Shown: positions 27,847 through 37,293, numbered from the stretch's first letter. The stretch: DNA of 64,000 nucleotides from Ancylobacter tetraedralis (GCF_014195655.1 NZ_JACICD010000004.1:310001-374000); one strand, 5' to 3'. Numbers and translations are program-made. The notes: generated by a model not told the origin, from the sequence alone.

Positions 27847-29682
27847 TCAGGGAATCAGCCGCACCGCACCCTTGGCGGCGCTGGTGGCGAAGGCGGCATA
27901 GGCCCGGAGCGCGTTGGTGACGTTGCGCTTGCGCGGGGCCGCCGGCTTCCAGCCATTGGCTTCCTGCTCCTCGCGGCGGGCGGCGAGTTCGGCATCGTCG
28001 ACGGCGAGGTGGATGCGCCGGTTCGGGATGTCGATCTCGATCGTGTCGCCCTCGCGCACCAGCCCGATCGCGCCGCCCTCGGCCGCTTCCGGCGAGACAT
28101 GGCCGATGGACAGGCCCGAGGAGCCGCCGGAGAAGCGCCCGTCGGTGATGAGGGCGCAGGCCTTGCCGAGCCCCTTCGACTTCAGATAGCTGGTCGGATA
28201 GAGCATTTCCTGCATGCCCGGCCCGCCGCGCGGACCCTCGTAGCGGATCAGCACGATGTCGCCCGGCTTCACCCGGTTGCCGAGAATGGCGGAGACCGCG
28301 TCGTCCTGGCTCTCGAACACGCGGGCGGTGCCGGTGAATGTCAGGATGCTCTCGTCGACGCCCGCCGTCTTCACGATGCAGCCATCCTCGGCGAGGTTGC
28401 CGTAGAGCACGGCGAGGCCACCATCGCGCGAGAAGGCATGCGCCGCGTCGCGGATCACGCCCGTCTCGCGGTTGGTGTCGACATCGTCGAAGCGGGCGGA
28501 CTGGCTGAACGCGACCTGCGTCGGCACGCCGCCGGGCCCGGCGCGGAAGAATTCGTGCACCGCCGCGCTGGAGGTGCGCTTGACGTCCCAGTGGTCGAGC
28601 GCGGCGGCAAGGCTCGGCGCGTGGACCGAGCCGACCGAGGTGTCGAGGAGGCCGGCGCGGTCGAGTTCGCCCAGAATGCCCATGATTCCGCCGGCGCGGT
28701 GGACGTCTTCCATGTGCACGTCGCCGACGGCGGGCGCGACCTTGCACAGCACCGGCACGCGGCGCGACAGCCGGTCGATGTCGGCCATGGTGAAGGGCAC
28801 CTCGCCCTCATGCGCGGCGGCGAGCAGGTGCAGCACCGTGTTGGTGGAGCCGCCCATGGAGATGTCCAGCGTCATCGCGTTCTCGAAGGCCGCGAAGTTC
28901 GCCACCGAACGCGGCAGGATGCTGGAATCGTCCTGCTCGTAATAGCGGCGGGCGAGGTCGACGATGGTGTGGCCGGCCTCGACGAACAGCCGCTTGCGGT
29001 CGGCATGGGTCGCCAGCGTCGAACCATTGCCGGGCAGCGAGAGGCCGAGCGCCTCGGTGAGGCAGTTCATCGAATTGGCGGTGAACATGCCCGAGCAGGA
29101 GCCGCAGGTCGGGCAGGCGGAGCGCTCGATGGCCTGCACGTCTTCTTCCGACACGCGGTCGTCGGCGGCGGCGACCATGGCGTCGACGAGATCCAGCGCC
29201 TTGGTCTTGCCGGAGGAGAGAACGACCTTGCCCGCTTCCATCGGGCCGCCGGAGACGAACACGGTCGGGATGTTGAGGCGCAGCGAGGCCATCAGCATGC
29301 CGGGAGTGATCTTGTCGCAATTGGAGATGCACACCATGGCGTCGGCGCAATGGGCGTTGACCATGTATTCCACGCTGTCGGCGATGAGTTCGCGCGAGGG
29401 CAGCGAATAGAGCATGCCGTCATGGCCCATCGCGATGCCGTCATCCACCGCGATGGTGTTGAATTCCTTGGCGACGCCGCCGGCCGCCTCGATCTCGCGC
29501 GCCACCAGTTGGCCGAGGTCCTTCAGGTGGACATGGCCAGGCACGAACTGGGTGAACGAGTTCACCACCGCGATGATGGGCTTGCCGAAGTCGCCGTCCT
29601 TCATGCCGGTGGCGCGCCAGAGGCCGCGCGCGCCGGCCATGTTGCGGCCGTGGGTGGTGGTGCGGGAGCGATAGGCCGGCAT
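27847..29682 (-). CDS. ilvD: Dihydroxy-acid dehydratase
   Basis: The 611-residue enzyme dehydrates 2,3-dihydroxy-isovalerate and its homologue to 2-oxo acids in valine and isoleucine synthesis. Iron-sulfur ligands are visible in [12 protein letters not shown] and [19 protein letters not shown], and SGGPMEAG is a family motif. The ATG at 29682 has GGAGGAATTCC just upstream. Length is typical of IlvD. It is monocistronic or followed by the PhnA-like gene. Confidence 0.95.
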   Translation of the reverse strand: MPAYRSRTTTHGRNMAGARGLWRATGMKDGDFGKPIIAVVNSFTQFVPGHVHLKDLGQLVAREIEAAGGVAKEFNTIAVDDGIAMGHDGMLYSLPSRELIADSVEYMVNAHCADAMVCISNCDKITPGMLMASLRLNIPTVFVSGGPMEAGKVVLSSGKTKALDLVDAMVAAADDRVSEEDVQAIERSACPTCGSCSGMFTANSMNCLTEALGLSLPGNGSTLATHADRKRLFVEAGHTIVDLARRYYEQDDSSILPRSVANFAAFENAMTLDISMGGSTNTVLHLLAAAHEGEVPFTMADIDRLSRRVPVLCKVAPAVGDVHMEDVHRAGGIMGILGELDRAGLLDTSVGSVHAPSLAAALDHWDVKRTSSAAVHEFFRAGPGGVPTQVAFSQSARFDDVDTNRETGVIRDAAHAFSRDGGLAVLYGNLAEDGCIVKTAGVDESILTFTGTARVFESQDDAVSAILGNRVKPGDIVLIRYEGPRGGPGMQEMLYPTSYLKSKGLGKACALITDGRFSGGSSGLSIGHVSPEAAEGGAIGLVREGDTIEIDIPNRRIHLAVDDAELAARREEQEANGWKPAAPRKRNVTNALRAYAAFATSAAKGAVRLIP

Positions 29683-30233
29683 GGAATTCCTCCAAATCTT
29701 TGCCGCGCTTATGCGCCCAGAGACCGCGCGGCGCAACCGTTTCGCCCGGCCGGTCGGCACCTCGTGATCGCGGGTACGCGCGGTAGCCGCGCTCTGCCCC
29801 CGATGCCGCTTCGGCTTGCTGGCACGGCCGCGGTGGCGGTGGGCGGGCACCTCAATCGCGCAGCCAGGGCGGCAACGGGTCGCCCGCCACTTGATTTCCG
29901 TGAAGCAGGGCGTGGGCGTTTCTGGATCGATGAACGGAAACGAGGCCTGGGGGCCGTGTTGGGGGATGAACGGGGAGCGCCGGAATGACGCGGCGGCGGA
30001 TGACGCCATTCCGCGCCACTCCGCCCGGCGCGCCCGACCTGCGTGCCCGTCGACGCCGACGAGGTGATGGCCGGGGATACGTGGGGGCCCGGCAGCTCCG
30101 CGCCCGTCCATCCGCGGGGTGAACCGGATGAAGTGCAGCCTTCCGCACCGCCCCCCTTAATCCGGCCTCGAAAGGCCGGCGGCGCGGAAGGCTGCCACTC
30201 CGACCTGCCGGATCAAGCGGCAGGCCATCCCGA
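29683..30233. other. Intergenic region upstream of ilvD
   Basis: No convincing gene is seen in these 551 bp. It should contain the ilvD promoter on the minus strand, and holds the long nested hairpin at 30135-30195. Confidence 0.5.
30135..30195. repeat. Nested long hairpin downstream of the secreted-protein gene
   Basis: GCAGCCTTCCGC (30135-30146) pairs perfectly over 12 bp with GCGGAAGGCTGC (30184-30195). Inside, CCGGCCT (30162-30168) pairs with AGGCCGG (30173-30179). It lies 40 bp beyond the stop codon of the minus-strand secreted-protein gene and may be its terminator, but no T-run follows. Confidence 0.6.
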
Positions 30234-30761
30234 TCACGGCGACGCCGCGATCTGTTTCAGGCGGCCGACATAGGGCGCGACCAGCGTGGCATGCTGGGCA
30301 CCATCGGCGCGAATGCTGCGCAGCTTGCTGCGCTGGGCTTCCCAGATAGAGGCGGCCTGCCGCTTCTCCCGTTCGGTCAGCTGCGGTGTCGCCGCCAGAT
30401 GGTCGTCGAAGGCCGCGAACATCCGGTCGATATCGGCCTGCGGCACCGCGGCGAGGAAGCCGGTCAGCGTCTCGTCGAAGGCTTCCTTCCAGCTCTGCCG
30501 GTCGAAGCCCGCCGCCGCGATGCGCCGCGAGGCGTGCTCGTCGCGCTCATACCATTCGAGTGCCGCCTGCTCGTCGAAATAGACCGTGTCGCCGGTTTCC
30601 TCGTGCAGTTCTTCGAGCACCGCGACGACGCGCTCGGCCTGCCGCGTGTCGAGCGCGAGCGCGGGCGGGGCAACCATTCCCGCCAGCAGGCCGACGAGGG
30701 GAAGCGTGCGCGCCAGCCGCCGCAGAGGCCCGGAGGCGATGAAGAGACCGAACGCGCTCAC
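30234..30761 (-). CDS. Secreted hypothetical protein
   Basis: The protein of about 175 residues has a Sec-type signal peptide (RTLPLVGLLAGMVAPPALA-LDT) and a mature, mostly helical, charged domain with repeated Glu/Asp-rich helices. I chose the GTG at 30761, preceded by TAGGAG; a TTG at 30788 would add nine residues. No catalytic motif is recognised. Upstream on the minus strand is a rho-independent terminator (30873-30903), so it may be controlled by attenuation. Confidence 0.65.
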   Translation of the reverse strand: MSAFGLFIASGPLRRLARTLPLVGLLAGMVAPPALALDTRQAERVVAVLEELHEETGDTVYFDEQAALEWYERDEHASRRIAAAGFDRQSWKEAFDETLTGFLAAVPQADIDRMFAAFDDHLAATPQLTEREKRQAASIWEAQRSKLRSIRADGAQHATLVAPYVGRLKQIAASP

Positions 30762-31144
30762 ACCACGGCTCCTACGCAGCGTTCCCAATCATGGGCCACC
30801 GCCTCGCGCCGCGCGGCTTCTCGCGCGGCGCACAGGGACCGTCCGGCCTCCCGAGACGGGGTCGGACGGCGGAAAAAAGGGGCCGCCCGCCGGGAGCGGC
30901 CCCTAAGTGTGGTCCAGATCAAGCGGAGAACGGCGAAACTCATGACAGTCTTCCAGCGTGCGGCGGTCGTCGGCCAAGCCGAGATCGATCGATGGCTGTG
31001 TCCAAGTGCTAGTTGAACTGGAGCCCGTTCTGCCCCCTATGATTGGAGGGGAACGGCAAGAAATTCAGCCGATCGGGCGACTTTCGCAAACCCGGATGGT
31101 TTTTTAGCGTTGGCATGTGACAGTTTCTTTCGCGGGGGCGGATC
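30762..31144. other. Intergenic region with a minus-strand terminator
   Basis: No good protein gene is seen in these 383 bp. It separates the divergent secreted-protein gene and the molybdopterin-fold operon, and contains the strong minus-strand terminator at 30873-30903. Confidence 0.5.
30873..30903 (-). terminator. Rho-independent terminator reading leftward, orphan
   Basis: On the minus strand GGGGCCGC, a 9-base loop and GCGGCCCC are followed directly by TTTTTT. The 8-bp all-GC stem plus T-run is a textbook intrinsic terminator. No minus-strand gene lies just upstream; the nearest one ends at 34662. It therefore ends either a small RNA started between about 30905 and 31140, or the leader of the gene at 30761. 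Confidence 0.75.
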
Positions 31145-31801
31145 ATGAAACAGGACAGGGCAGCCGGCCGAGCCGGCATGGGGTGGGTGGCGCCCCGGCG
31201 TGCGTGGGGCTACGCCCTGTCGGCGACCTGGGCTGGCGCACGGCGTGGGTCGCTGCTGGTGGCGCTGGGCCTGGGTCTCGGGACCGGCCTGACAGCGCCG
31301 CCAGCCCGCGCGCAGGACGCGCAAGCACCGCAAGCGCAAGCGCAGCAAGCCCGTGCGCAGGATCTGCCCACACCGACCGGGCCGGTGCTGCTGACCGTGA
31401 CCGGCAAGATCGCGCGCACCAACCAGAACGACGCCGCCCTGTTCGACGAGGCCATGCTGCTCGCGCTTCCCCGACATCGCATCGAAACATCGACGCCGTG
31501 GACGGACGGGCGGAAGATTTTCGAGGGCGTGCGGCTGGAAGACGTGCTGGACGAGGTCGGCGCCGGCGCGGCCGTGACGCTCAAGGCACGAGCGCTCAAC
31601 GACTACAGCATCGACATCCCCGCCTCCGACGCGCGCGAATTCGACATGCTGCTGGCGCTGCGCATGGACGGCAAGCCGCTCTCGCGGCGCGACAAGGGGC
31701 CGATCTGGATCGTCTATCCGCGCGACAGCGTGCCGAAGGTGCAGGACGAGCGGTATGATTCCCGCTGGGTCTGGCAGCTGAACGGCCTTGATGTTCGATG
31801 A
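31145..31801 (+). CDS. Exported molybdopterin-fold (sulfite oxidase-like) protein
   Basis: The 218-residue protein has a long N-terminal region with a hydrophobic stretch (RGSLLVALGLGLGTGL) ending in PPARAQDA, a likely signal peptide. A low-complexity Ala/Gln segment (AQAPQAQAQQARAQ) follows, then a compact oxidoreductase molybdopterin-binding-like domain (VTGKIARTNQND; IFEGVRLEDVLDEVGA; RRDKGPIWIVYPRD). No conserved Mo-ligand Cys is seen, so it may bind a ligand without redox chemistry. It overlaps the sensor kinase by ATGA and could be its periplasmic partner. Confidence 0.7.
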   Translation: MKQDRAAGRAGMGWVAPRRAWGYALSATWAGARRGSLLVALGLGLGTGLTAPPARAQDAQAPQAQAQQARAQDLPTPTGPVLLTVTGKIARTNQNDAALFDEAMLLALPRHRIETSTPWTDGRKIFEGVRLEDVLDEVGAGAAVTLKARALNDYSIDIPASDAREFDMLLALRMDGKPLSRRDKGPIWIVYPRDSVPKVQDERYDSRWVWQLNGLDVR

Positions 31802-33576
31802 CCGGCGACCGCGGCAGGGGTGTCACCATCGCGCTCACCTTTCTGGCGGTTCTCGCCTGCGCGGCGCTGCTCACCTTCGCCGTCCAGAGGCTGCTCCAGG
31901 TCGAGAAGGAGATGTCGGGCGGTTTCGGCGAGAGCCTGATGTGGGCGCTCACCCAGGCGCAGTATGAAAACCAGGCGCTGGTGATCGCCGTGCAGGACTG
32001 GAACGCCGGAGCGCGGAGCGCGGCGGACGCGGACAAGCTGCGGCTGCTGGCCGATCTCGCCTATAGCCGCCTCCAGCTGCTGGCGGACGGCCCGTTCAGC
32101 CGCGATCTGGCGGCCAAGATCGGCGGCGACGTCATCACCGGGCCGCGCGCGCGCCTTGCCACGCTCGACGAGCGGTTGCAGGCGGCGCTGGCCGACCAAG
32201 CCCCGATCGTCGCGCAGGCGGTGGAGCCGGTCCTGCGCGATGTCGCCGATCTGCGCGCCGCCAGCAACAAGATCCTGCTGACCGAGCGCTACAATCTGGC
32301 TGCCCAGCGCGACGCCTATCGCCGGGCGCTGCTGGAGGTGACGGTGGCGGTCGCCATCACCATTGCCTGCGGTGCCTTCATCGTCGCGCGGCTCTGGGCG
32401 CATGCGCGCGCCGCCGCGCGGGCCGAGGCGGCGATGCGGCGCGAGCGCGACTTCTCCCGCCTGCTGCTGGAATCGAGCGGCGACGGGATCGTCGCCTTCG
32501 ACCGCGACATGCGCTGCACGCACTGGAACGCGGCGATGGGCTCGCTGCTGCCCGGCGCGGACGGCGCGACGCTGGTCGGCCGCAATCTTCCCGAGGTGCT
32601 AAACCTGCCACCCGAGCATGTGGGGATGGGCCTGATGCGCGACACGCTGGCCGGGCGCACCAGCTTCCTCGCCGCCCGGCAGCTGCCGGGCGGCGACCGC
32701 TATATCGAGATGACCGGCTATCCCGTGAAGGCGGAGGAGGCCATCATCGGCGGTATCGCCTTCGTCCGTGACGTCACCGAGGCCCACCTTGCCAAGCTGG
32801 AAGTGCTTGAGCATCGCGACCGGCTGGAGGCGCTGGTGCACAGCCGTACCAAGGACCTGGAAGACGCCCTGACGCGCGAGACGGGGTTGCGCGAACTCTA
32901 CAAGGGTTTCGTCGCCATGGTCTCGCACCAGTTCCGCACCCCGCTCTCCATCGTCGATTCCGGCGCCCAGCGCATGATCCGGCGCGGCGCGGAGATGAGC
33001 GGCGAGGAAATCCGCGAGCGCGCCGGCAAGATCCGCGCGGCGGCCCTGCGCCTCACCCGTCTGGTCACCAACACGCTCAACGCGGCCAAGCTGGACGCCG
33101 GCCAGATCGATGTGAGCATGCGCCGCTGCGACCTCGCCAAACTGGTGCAGGAAGCCTGCGAGCGGCAGAGGGAGACCGCCTCCGACCGCCATTTCGAGCT
33201 GTCGCTGGAGGCATTGCCGGAGAGCGTGATGTGCGATCCGCTGCTGATGGACCAGATCGTCTCCAACCTCCTGTCCAACGCGGTCAAATATTCCACGCGG
33301 CCCGATCCCATCGAGGTGCGGGCGGTGGTCGAGGATGAATGGATCCGCCTTGCGGTCTGCGACCGCGGCGTCGGCATCCCTCCGGACGAGCGCGACCAGC
33401 TGTTCGAGCGCTTCTTCCGCGCCACCACCTCGGCCGGCATCGAGGGCACCGGCATCGGCCTGCATGTGGCGCGCACCATTGCCCGCATGCATGGCGGGGA
33501 TGTCGACGCGGCGCCGCGCGAGGGCGGCGGCTCGACCTTCACCCTCTCCATCCCGCGCGAGGCGATGGCGGCATGA
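31798..33576 (+). CDS. Membrane sensor histidine kinase with PAS domain
   Basis: The 592-residue kinase has a transmembrane segment near residues 8-30, a periplasmic or extracytoplasmic region, a second membrane helix near 180-200 (LLEVTVAVAITIACGAFIV), and a PAS domain at about 220-330. A short coiled coil leads to the phospho-acceptor His377 in MVSHQFRTPLSI. The ATPase domain has the N-box DQIVSNLLSNAVKYS, G1 DRGVGIPP and G2 GTGIGLHVA. It overlaps its response regulator by ATGA. Confidence 0.9.
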   Translation: MTGDRGRGVTIALTFLAVLACAALLTFAVQRLLQVEKEMSGGFGESLMWALTQAQYENQALVIAVQDWNAGARSAADADKLRLLADLAYSRLQLLADGPFSRDLAAKIGGDVITGPRARLATLDERLQAALADQAPIVAQAVEPVLRDVADLRAASNKILLTERYNLAAQRDAYRRALLEVTVAVAITIACGAFIVARLWAHARAAARAEAAMRRERDFSRLLLESSGDGIVAFDRDMRCTHWNAAMGSLLPGADGATLVGRNLPEVLNLPPEHVGMGLMRDTLAGRTSFLAARQLPGGDRYIEMTGYPVKAEEAIIGGIAFVRDVTEAHLAKLEVLEHRDRLEALVHSRTKDLEDALTRETGLRELYKGFVAMVSHQFRTPLSIVDSGAQRMIRRGAEMSGEEIRERAGKIRAAALRLTRLVTNTLNAAKLDAGQIDVSMRRCDLAKLVQEACERQRETASDRHFELSLEALPESVMCDPLLMDQIVSNLLSNAVKYSTRPDPIEVRAVVEDEWIRLAVCDRGVGIPPDERDQLFERFFRATTSAGIEGTGIGLHVARTIARMHGGDVDAAPREGGGSTFTLSIPREAMAA

Positions 33577-34646
33577 CGGCATTGGTCGAGACTTCCGGGC
33601 ACGATCCTCTCCAGCCCATCGCCACCATCCTGTGCGTGGAGGACGAGGTCGACCTGCGCAGTGACATCGCGGAGGAGCTGGTATCGGCCGGCTACCGGGT
33701 GATCGAGGCGGGCAATGGGCGCGAGGCGCTCGCCATGCTCGCCACCGCGCGGCCCGACCTCATCCTGTGCGACATCACCATGCCCGGGCTCGGGGGCTAC
33801 GCCTTCATGGCACAGCTGCGCGGCGAGCGGCCGGATCTTGCCGAGGTGCCGTTCATCTTCCTCACCGCGCTGGCCGACCGCACCGAGGTGCTGCACGGCA
33901 AGCGCGCCGGGGCGGACGACTATCTCGTCAAGCCGGTCGATTTCGACGACCTGCTGGCGACCATCGGCGCGCGGCTGCGCTTCGTCGAGCGGGTGCGCGC
34001 GGGGCTGCTGGCCGAGCTGGAGGCCGAGAAGCGGCGGCTCATCGACAAGGCGCTGCGCGAGGGCGAGGGCACGCTGGCCGCGCTGGCCGCGGCCTTCGAC
34101 CGGGTGGCGGTCGGCCTGTTCCTGATCGACGAAGCCGGCGCGGTGCGGCTGGTGAACGAGGCCGGGCGGGTGCTGGCCGAGAGCCGCGACGGGCTGGTCC
34201 TGTCAAGCGCGGGCCTCGCCGCGCGCGCGCCCGCTTCGGCGCGGCAATTGCGGGGCGCGATCGCCGATCTGCGGCAGGCCGGGGAGGGGGCGCGGCTCGT
34301 CCCCATCGAGCGCGAGGAGCGGCGGCCGCTGGTGTTGCAGCTGTCCATGGTGGCGGTGCCCGGCGGCAATGCGCGGCACGTGCTGGCGCTGGTGGTCGAC
34401 CCGGACCGGCAGCCGGAGGTTCCTCCCGAAACGCTGATGACGTTGTTCGGCTGCACCGCGACGGAGGCGCGCATCGCGGCGGCGCTGGCGGCCGGCAAGC
34501 GGCTGGAGGAGATCGGCGAGGCGTTCGGCATCAAGCCGACCACGGTCACCTTCCATCTGCAGAACCTGTTCCAGAAGACCCGCACCCACCGGCAGGTGGA
34601 CCTGATGGCGCTGCTGATCCGCGCGACCGCGCCGCTGGTGCTCTAG
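33573..34646 (+). CDS. Response regulator with receiver, PAS-like middle and LuxR-type HTH
   Basis: The 357-residue protein starts with a receiver domain (ILCVEDEVDLR; phospho-acceptor Asp67 in LILCDITMPG; conserved Lys in YLVKPVDF). A helical linker and PAS-like segment (FDRVAVGLFLIDEAGAVRLVNEAG) follow. The C-terminus is a LuxR-type DNA-binding domain (LFGCTATEARIAAALAAGKRLEEIGE; TVTFHLQNLFQKT). It is the partner of the upstream kinase. The targets are unknown; the molybdopterin-fold gene of the same operon is one candidate. Confidence 0.9.
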   Translation: MTALVETSGHDPLQPIATILCVEDEVDLRSDIAEELVSAGYRVIEAGNGREALAMLATARPDLILCDITMPGLGGYAFMAQLRGERPDLAEVPFIFLTALADRTEVLHGKRAGADDYLVKPVDFDDLLATIGARLRFVERVRAGLLAELEAEKRRLIDKALREGEGTLAALAAAFDRVAVGLFLIDEAGAVRLVNEAGRVLAESRDGLVLSSAGLAARAPASARQLRGAIADLRQAGEGARLVPIEREERRPLVLQLSMVAVPGGNARHVLALVVDPDRQPEVPPETLMTLFGCTATEARIAAALAAGKRLEEIGEAFGIKPTTVTFHLQNLFQKTRTHRQVDLMALLIRATAPLVL

Positions 34647-34661
34647 CGTCGCGGCGCGGCT

Positions 34662-35381
34662 TCACCGCAGCAGGGCGGCCAGAAGCGGCGCGCAGAGCAC
34701 GTTGATGAGGCCGACCAGCACCATGACCAGGCCCGCCACCGCGCCTTCTGTCGCGCCGATCTGGTGCGCGCGGGCCGTGCCGGCGCCATGCGCGCCGATG
34801 CCGAACAGGGCGCCGCGGGCGAGTGCCGAACCCAGCGACAGCCGCGCCAGAATCAGATCGCCGATCGCCGCGCCGGCAATGCCGGTCATGACCACGAAGA
34901 CCGCGGTCAGATCGGGAATGCCACCGATGTCGCCGGCCACTTCCATCGCGAAGGGCGTGCTTATCGAGCGCGGCAGCAGGCTGAGCCGGAGCGCGCCGTC
35001 GATCCCGACCAGCGTCGCCAGGGCCCAGCTGGTGAGCATGGCGGTCAGGCTGCCCGCCACCATGCCGATGAGCAGCACCGGCCAGTGCCGGCGGATCAGC
35101 CCGCGCTGTTCATAGATCGGGATGGCGAAGGCCACCGTCGCCGGGCCGAGCAGCAGGATCAGCCAGCGCGTGCCGCCGATATAGTCGCGATAGCTCGCAT
35201 GCAGCGCGAGCACGATGGTGCCGATGAGCAGCGGCGTCACCAGAAGCGGCGACAGCCACCAGCGCGGCCAGCGGCGATAGAGCCGCTTGGCGCCCCAGTA
35301 GAAGCCGATGGTGACGAGCGACCAGAGGAGGACGCGGCCGGCCGCGTCAGCGAGCCAGGGGCTCGGCATGGTTATGGGCAT
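34662..35381 (-). CDS. lrgB: LrgB/CidB family membrane protein
   Basis: The 239-residue polytopic membrane protein has the LrgB family segment LLPRSISTPFAMEVAGDIGG and the GALFGIGAHGAGTARA region. Its start overlaps the cidA-like gene by 35 bp. CidB/LrgB proteins pair with CidA/LrgA in murein hydrolase control or export of pyruvate and similar metabolites. Confidence 0.9.
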   Translation of the reverse strand: MPITMPSPWLADAAGRVLLWSLVTIGFYWGAKRLYRRWPRWWLSPLLVTPLLIGTIVLALHASYRDYIGGTRWLILLLGPATVAFAIPIYEQRGLIRRHWPVLLIGMVAGSLTAMLTSWALATLVGIDGALRLSLLPRSISTPFAMEVAGDIGGIPDLTAVFVVMTGIAGAAIGDLILARLSLGSALARGALFGIGAHGAGTARAHQIGATEGAVAGLVMVLVGLINVLCAPLLAALLR

Positions 35382-35775
35382 GGTCGGCCCTCCAGCGATA
35401 GCAGAGGTCCACGGTGAACGCGGTGACGAACATCACCGCCACCGTGCTGAGCAGGATGACGAACAGGATCTTGAGGCCGATGAGGCCGATCAGCTCGTGA
35501 TGGTCGAGCACGGCCAGCACGGCCGGCACGAAGAACAGCAGCATGTCGGCCAGCAGCAGGTTGGCCCCGCGCCGCACGCTGCGCACGCGCACGCGGCGGG
35601 TGGCGAGCAGCCCCAGCACCAGCGCCAGCCCGACAATGCCGCCGGGCAGGGGAATGCCCAGCACGCGAACCGCCGCTTCGCCCGCCAGCCAGAAGCCGCC
35701 GACGACGGTGGCCTGCCACAGCGCGCTGTGGCGGACGATGCGGGCAGCTGAATCGAAGGGCGTGTGATGCGACAT
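35347..35775 (-). CDS. cidA: CidA/LrgA family holin-like protein
   Basis: The 142-residue protein has four hydrophobic segments and the family motif LGIPLPGGIVGLALVLGLL followed by LLLADMLLFFVPAVLAV. The ATG at 35775 follows AGGAGCC; longer upstream starts would run into the control region. It forms an operon with lrgB and is divergent from a LysR gene. Confidence 0.9.
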   Translation of the reverse strand: MSHHTPFDSAARIVRHSALWQATVVGGFWLAGEAAVRVLGIPLPGGIVGLALVLGLLATRRVRVRSVRRGANLLLADMLLFFVPAVLAVLDHHELIGLIGLKILFVILLSTVAVMFVTAFTVDLCYRWRADHAHNHAEPLAR

Positions 35776-35839
35776 GGCAAAGGCTCCTGTTCCCGATATA
35801 TGTCGCAATGCAGCATGATGAAAATGAATTGTTGGACTA

Positions 35840-35862
35840 ATATTCATTCTGATATGGAATAT
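35840..35862. promoter_or_regulatory. LysR-type box between cidA and its divergent regulator
   Basis: ATATTC (35840-35845) and GAATAT (35857-35862) form a perfect inverted repeat separated by 11 bp, the classic T-N11-A LysR arrangement. A second overlapping pair, ATGAAT (35824-35829) and ATTCAT (35842-35847), is also present. The box ends two bases before the regulator start codon. Confidence 0.6.
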
Positions 35863-35864
35863 AG

Positions 35865-36761
35865 ATGGATTTCCGAACCCTGCGTGCCTTTGTCGAGGTC
35901 GTGCGGCAGGGCGGCTTCAGCCAAGCCGCCAAGGCCGTCTTCGCCACCCAGTCCACCATCAGCAAGGCAGTGAAGCAGCTGGAGGAGGAGATTGGCGCGC
36001 CGCTGCTCGACCGCATCGGCCATCGCAGCCTGCTGACGCCGGTAGGCGAGGTCGTGTACCGGCGCGGCGTGCGGCTGCTGGCCGATCGCGACGACCTCAT
36101 CGCCGAGCTGGACGAGATTCGCGGGCTGAAGCGCGGCGTGCTCAAGCTGGGCCTGCCGCCGGTGGGCAGCGCGACGCTGTTCGCCCCGCTCTTCGCGGTC
36201 TATCGCCGCCGCTATCCCGGCATCGAGGTGCGGCTCGCGGAATATGGCAGCGACGAACTTGAGGAGCGGTTGCGCGCGGGTGAGATCGACTTTGCCGGGG
36301 CGCTGCTGCCGACATCGGCGGAATTCGAGTGGCAGGAAGTGCGGCATGAGCCGCTGGTCGCCCTCGTCCCGGTCGGCAACCCGCTCAGCGTCGAAAGCCG
36401 TCTCACCCTCGCGGACCTCCGGCAGACGCCGCTCATCCTGTTCGACAGCGGCTTCACGCTGAACCGCATCATCCTTGACGCGACCCGACGCGCCGGCTTC
36501 GAGCCCGACATCGTGGCGCGCAGCAGCCAGATCGACTTCATGGTGCAACTCGTCGCCGCGGGGCTCGGCGTCGCTTTCCTGCCGCGCCTGATCGCCGCGC
36601 AGAGGCCCGATCCTGCGGTGCGGCAGGTGCTGCTCGACGAACCCGGCACCGAATGGATCATGGCCATGTGCTGGCGGCGCGGGGCCTTCCTTTCCGAGGC
36701 GGCGAAGGCCTGGCTGGCGCTGGTGGGCGAGAGCATCTCGCGGCCCGATACATCCGTCTGA
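35865..36761 (+). CDS. LysR-family regulator (CidR-like)
   Basis: The 298-residue protein has the N-terminal winged HTH (FSQAAKAVFATQSTISKAVKQLEEEIG) and the C-terminal periplasmic-binding-like effector domain (GVLKLGLPPVGSATLFAPL). Divergent placement beside cidAB matches CidR, which activates cidAB in response to acetate or low pH in Firmicutes. That role is inferred from position. The start codon is nearly adjacent to the LysR box, so the regulator probably represses itself. Confidence 0.88.
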   Translation: MDFRTLRAFVEVVRQGGFSQAAKAVFATQSTISKAVKQLEEEIGAPLLDRIGHRSLLTPVGEVVYRRGVRLLADRDDLIAELDEIRGLKRGVLKLGLPPVGSATLFAPLFAVYRRRYPGIEVRLAEYGSDELEERLRAGEIDFAGALLPTSAEFEWQEVRHEPLVALVPVGNPLSVESRLTLADLRQTPLILFDSGFTLNRIILDATRRAGFEPDIVARSSQIDFMVQLVAAGLGVAFLPRLIAAQRPDPAVRQVLLDEPGTEWIMAMCWRRGAFLSEAAKAWLALVGESISRPDTSV

Positions 36762-36787
36762 TCAACGGGGAGCCGGGCGGGCGGCGC

Positions 36788-37261
36788 TCAATCGCCCGCG
36801 CGCAGCGCCTCAAGCGGCGGGCCGTCGATCCGCATGGCGTGGTCGTGCGCATCGACCGTGAAGCCGAGGCGGGCGTAGAACCCGATGGCGCTGGTATTAG
36901 TCATGTCCACGTCCAGGCGCAGGAAGGCACAGTCGTTGGGCGCCTCGTGCCGGAGGGCCGCGGTCAGCAGCGCCCGGCCGAGCCCCGATCCGCGCTCGGA
37001 AGGCGCGACGTAAAGGTCCTGGATGAAGAGGCCCGGCCGTCCGCGCCAGCCGGAGAAGGCATAGGTGTAGAGGCACAACCCCACGGCGCGCCCCTCGCGG
37101 CCGGCGACCAGCGCCTTGAACAGACCGCGCCCGGCGGGACCGTAGCGGGCGACATCCTCGGCTGTCACTCGCGGCACGAAGCCGGGGCGCACATGGTCGG
37201 CGAGCTTCGCCAGCATGTCGACGATGGCGGCGTGGTCCGCCGCTTCCGCCGCACGGATCAT
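36788..37261 (-). CDS. GNAT family N-acetyltransferase
   Basis: The protein of about 157 residues has the GNAT acetyl-CoA loop APSERGSGLGRALLTAALRHE and a C-terminal GFYARLGFTVD. I chose the ATG at 37261 (MIRAAEAAD); a GTG at 37291 with GGGAGAC before it would add ten residues and is a serious alternative. It is the last gene of the deacetylase operon. Polyamine or amino acid acetylation would fit the deacetylase nearby, but the substrate is unknown. Confidence 0.82.
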   Translation of the reverse strand: MIRAAEAADHAAIVDMLAKLADHVRPGFVPRVTAEDVARYGPAGRGLFKALVAGREGRAVGLCLYTYAFSGWRGRPGLFIQDLYVAPSERGSGLGRALLTAALRHEAPNDCAFLRLDVDMTNTSAIGFYARLGFTVDAHDHAMRIDGPPLEALRAGD

Positions 37262-37293
37262 GGTGCCTGCCGGATGAGTGGCGATGGCCACGT

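Noticed and set aside
30758..30943. A 61-residue minus-strand frame crossing the terminator upstream of the secreted-protein gene
   Set aside because: It runs through the terminator stem, is Arg-rich and has no good ribosome site; a leader peptide is not excluded but is unsupported.
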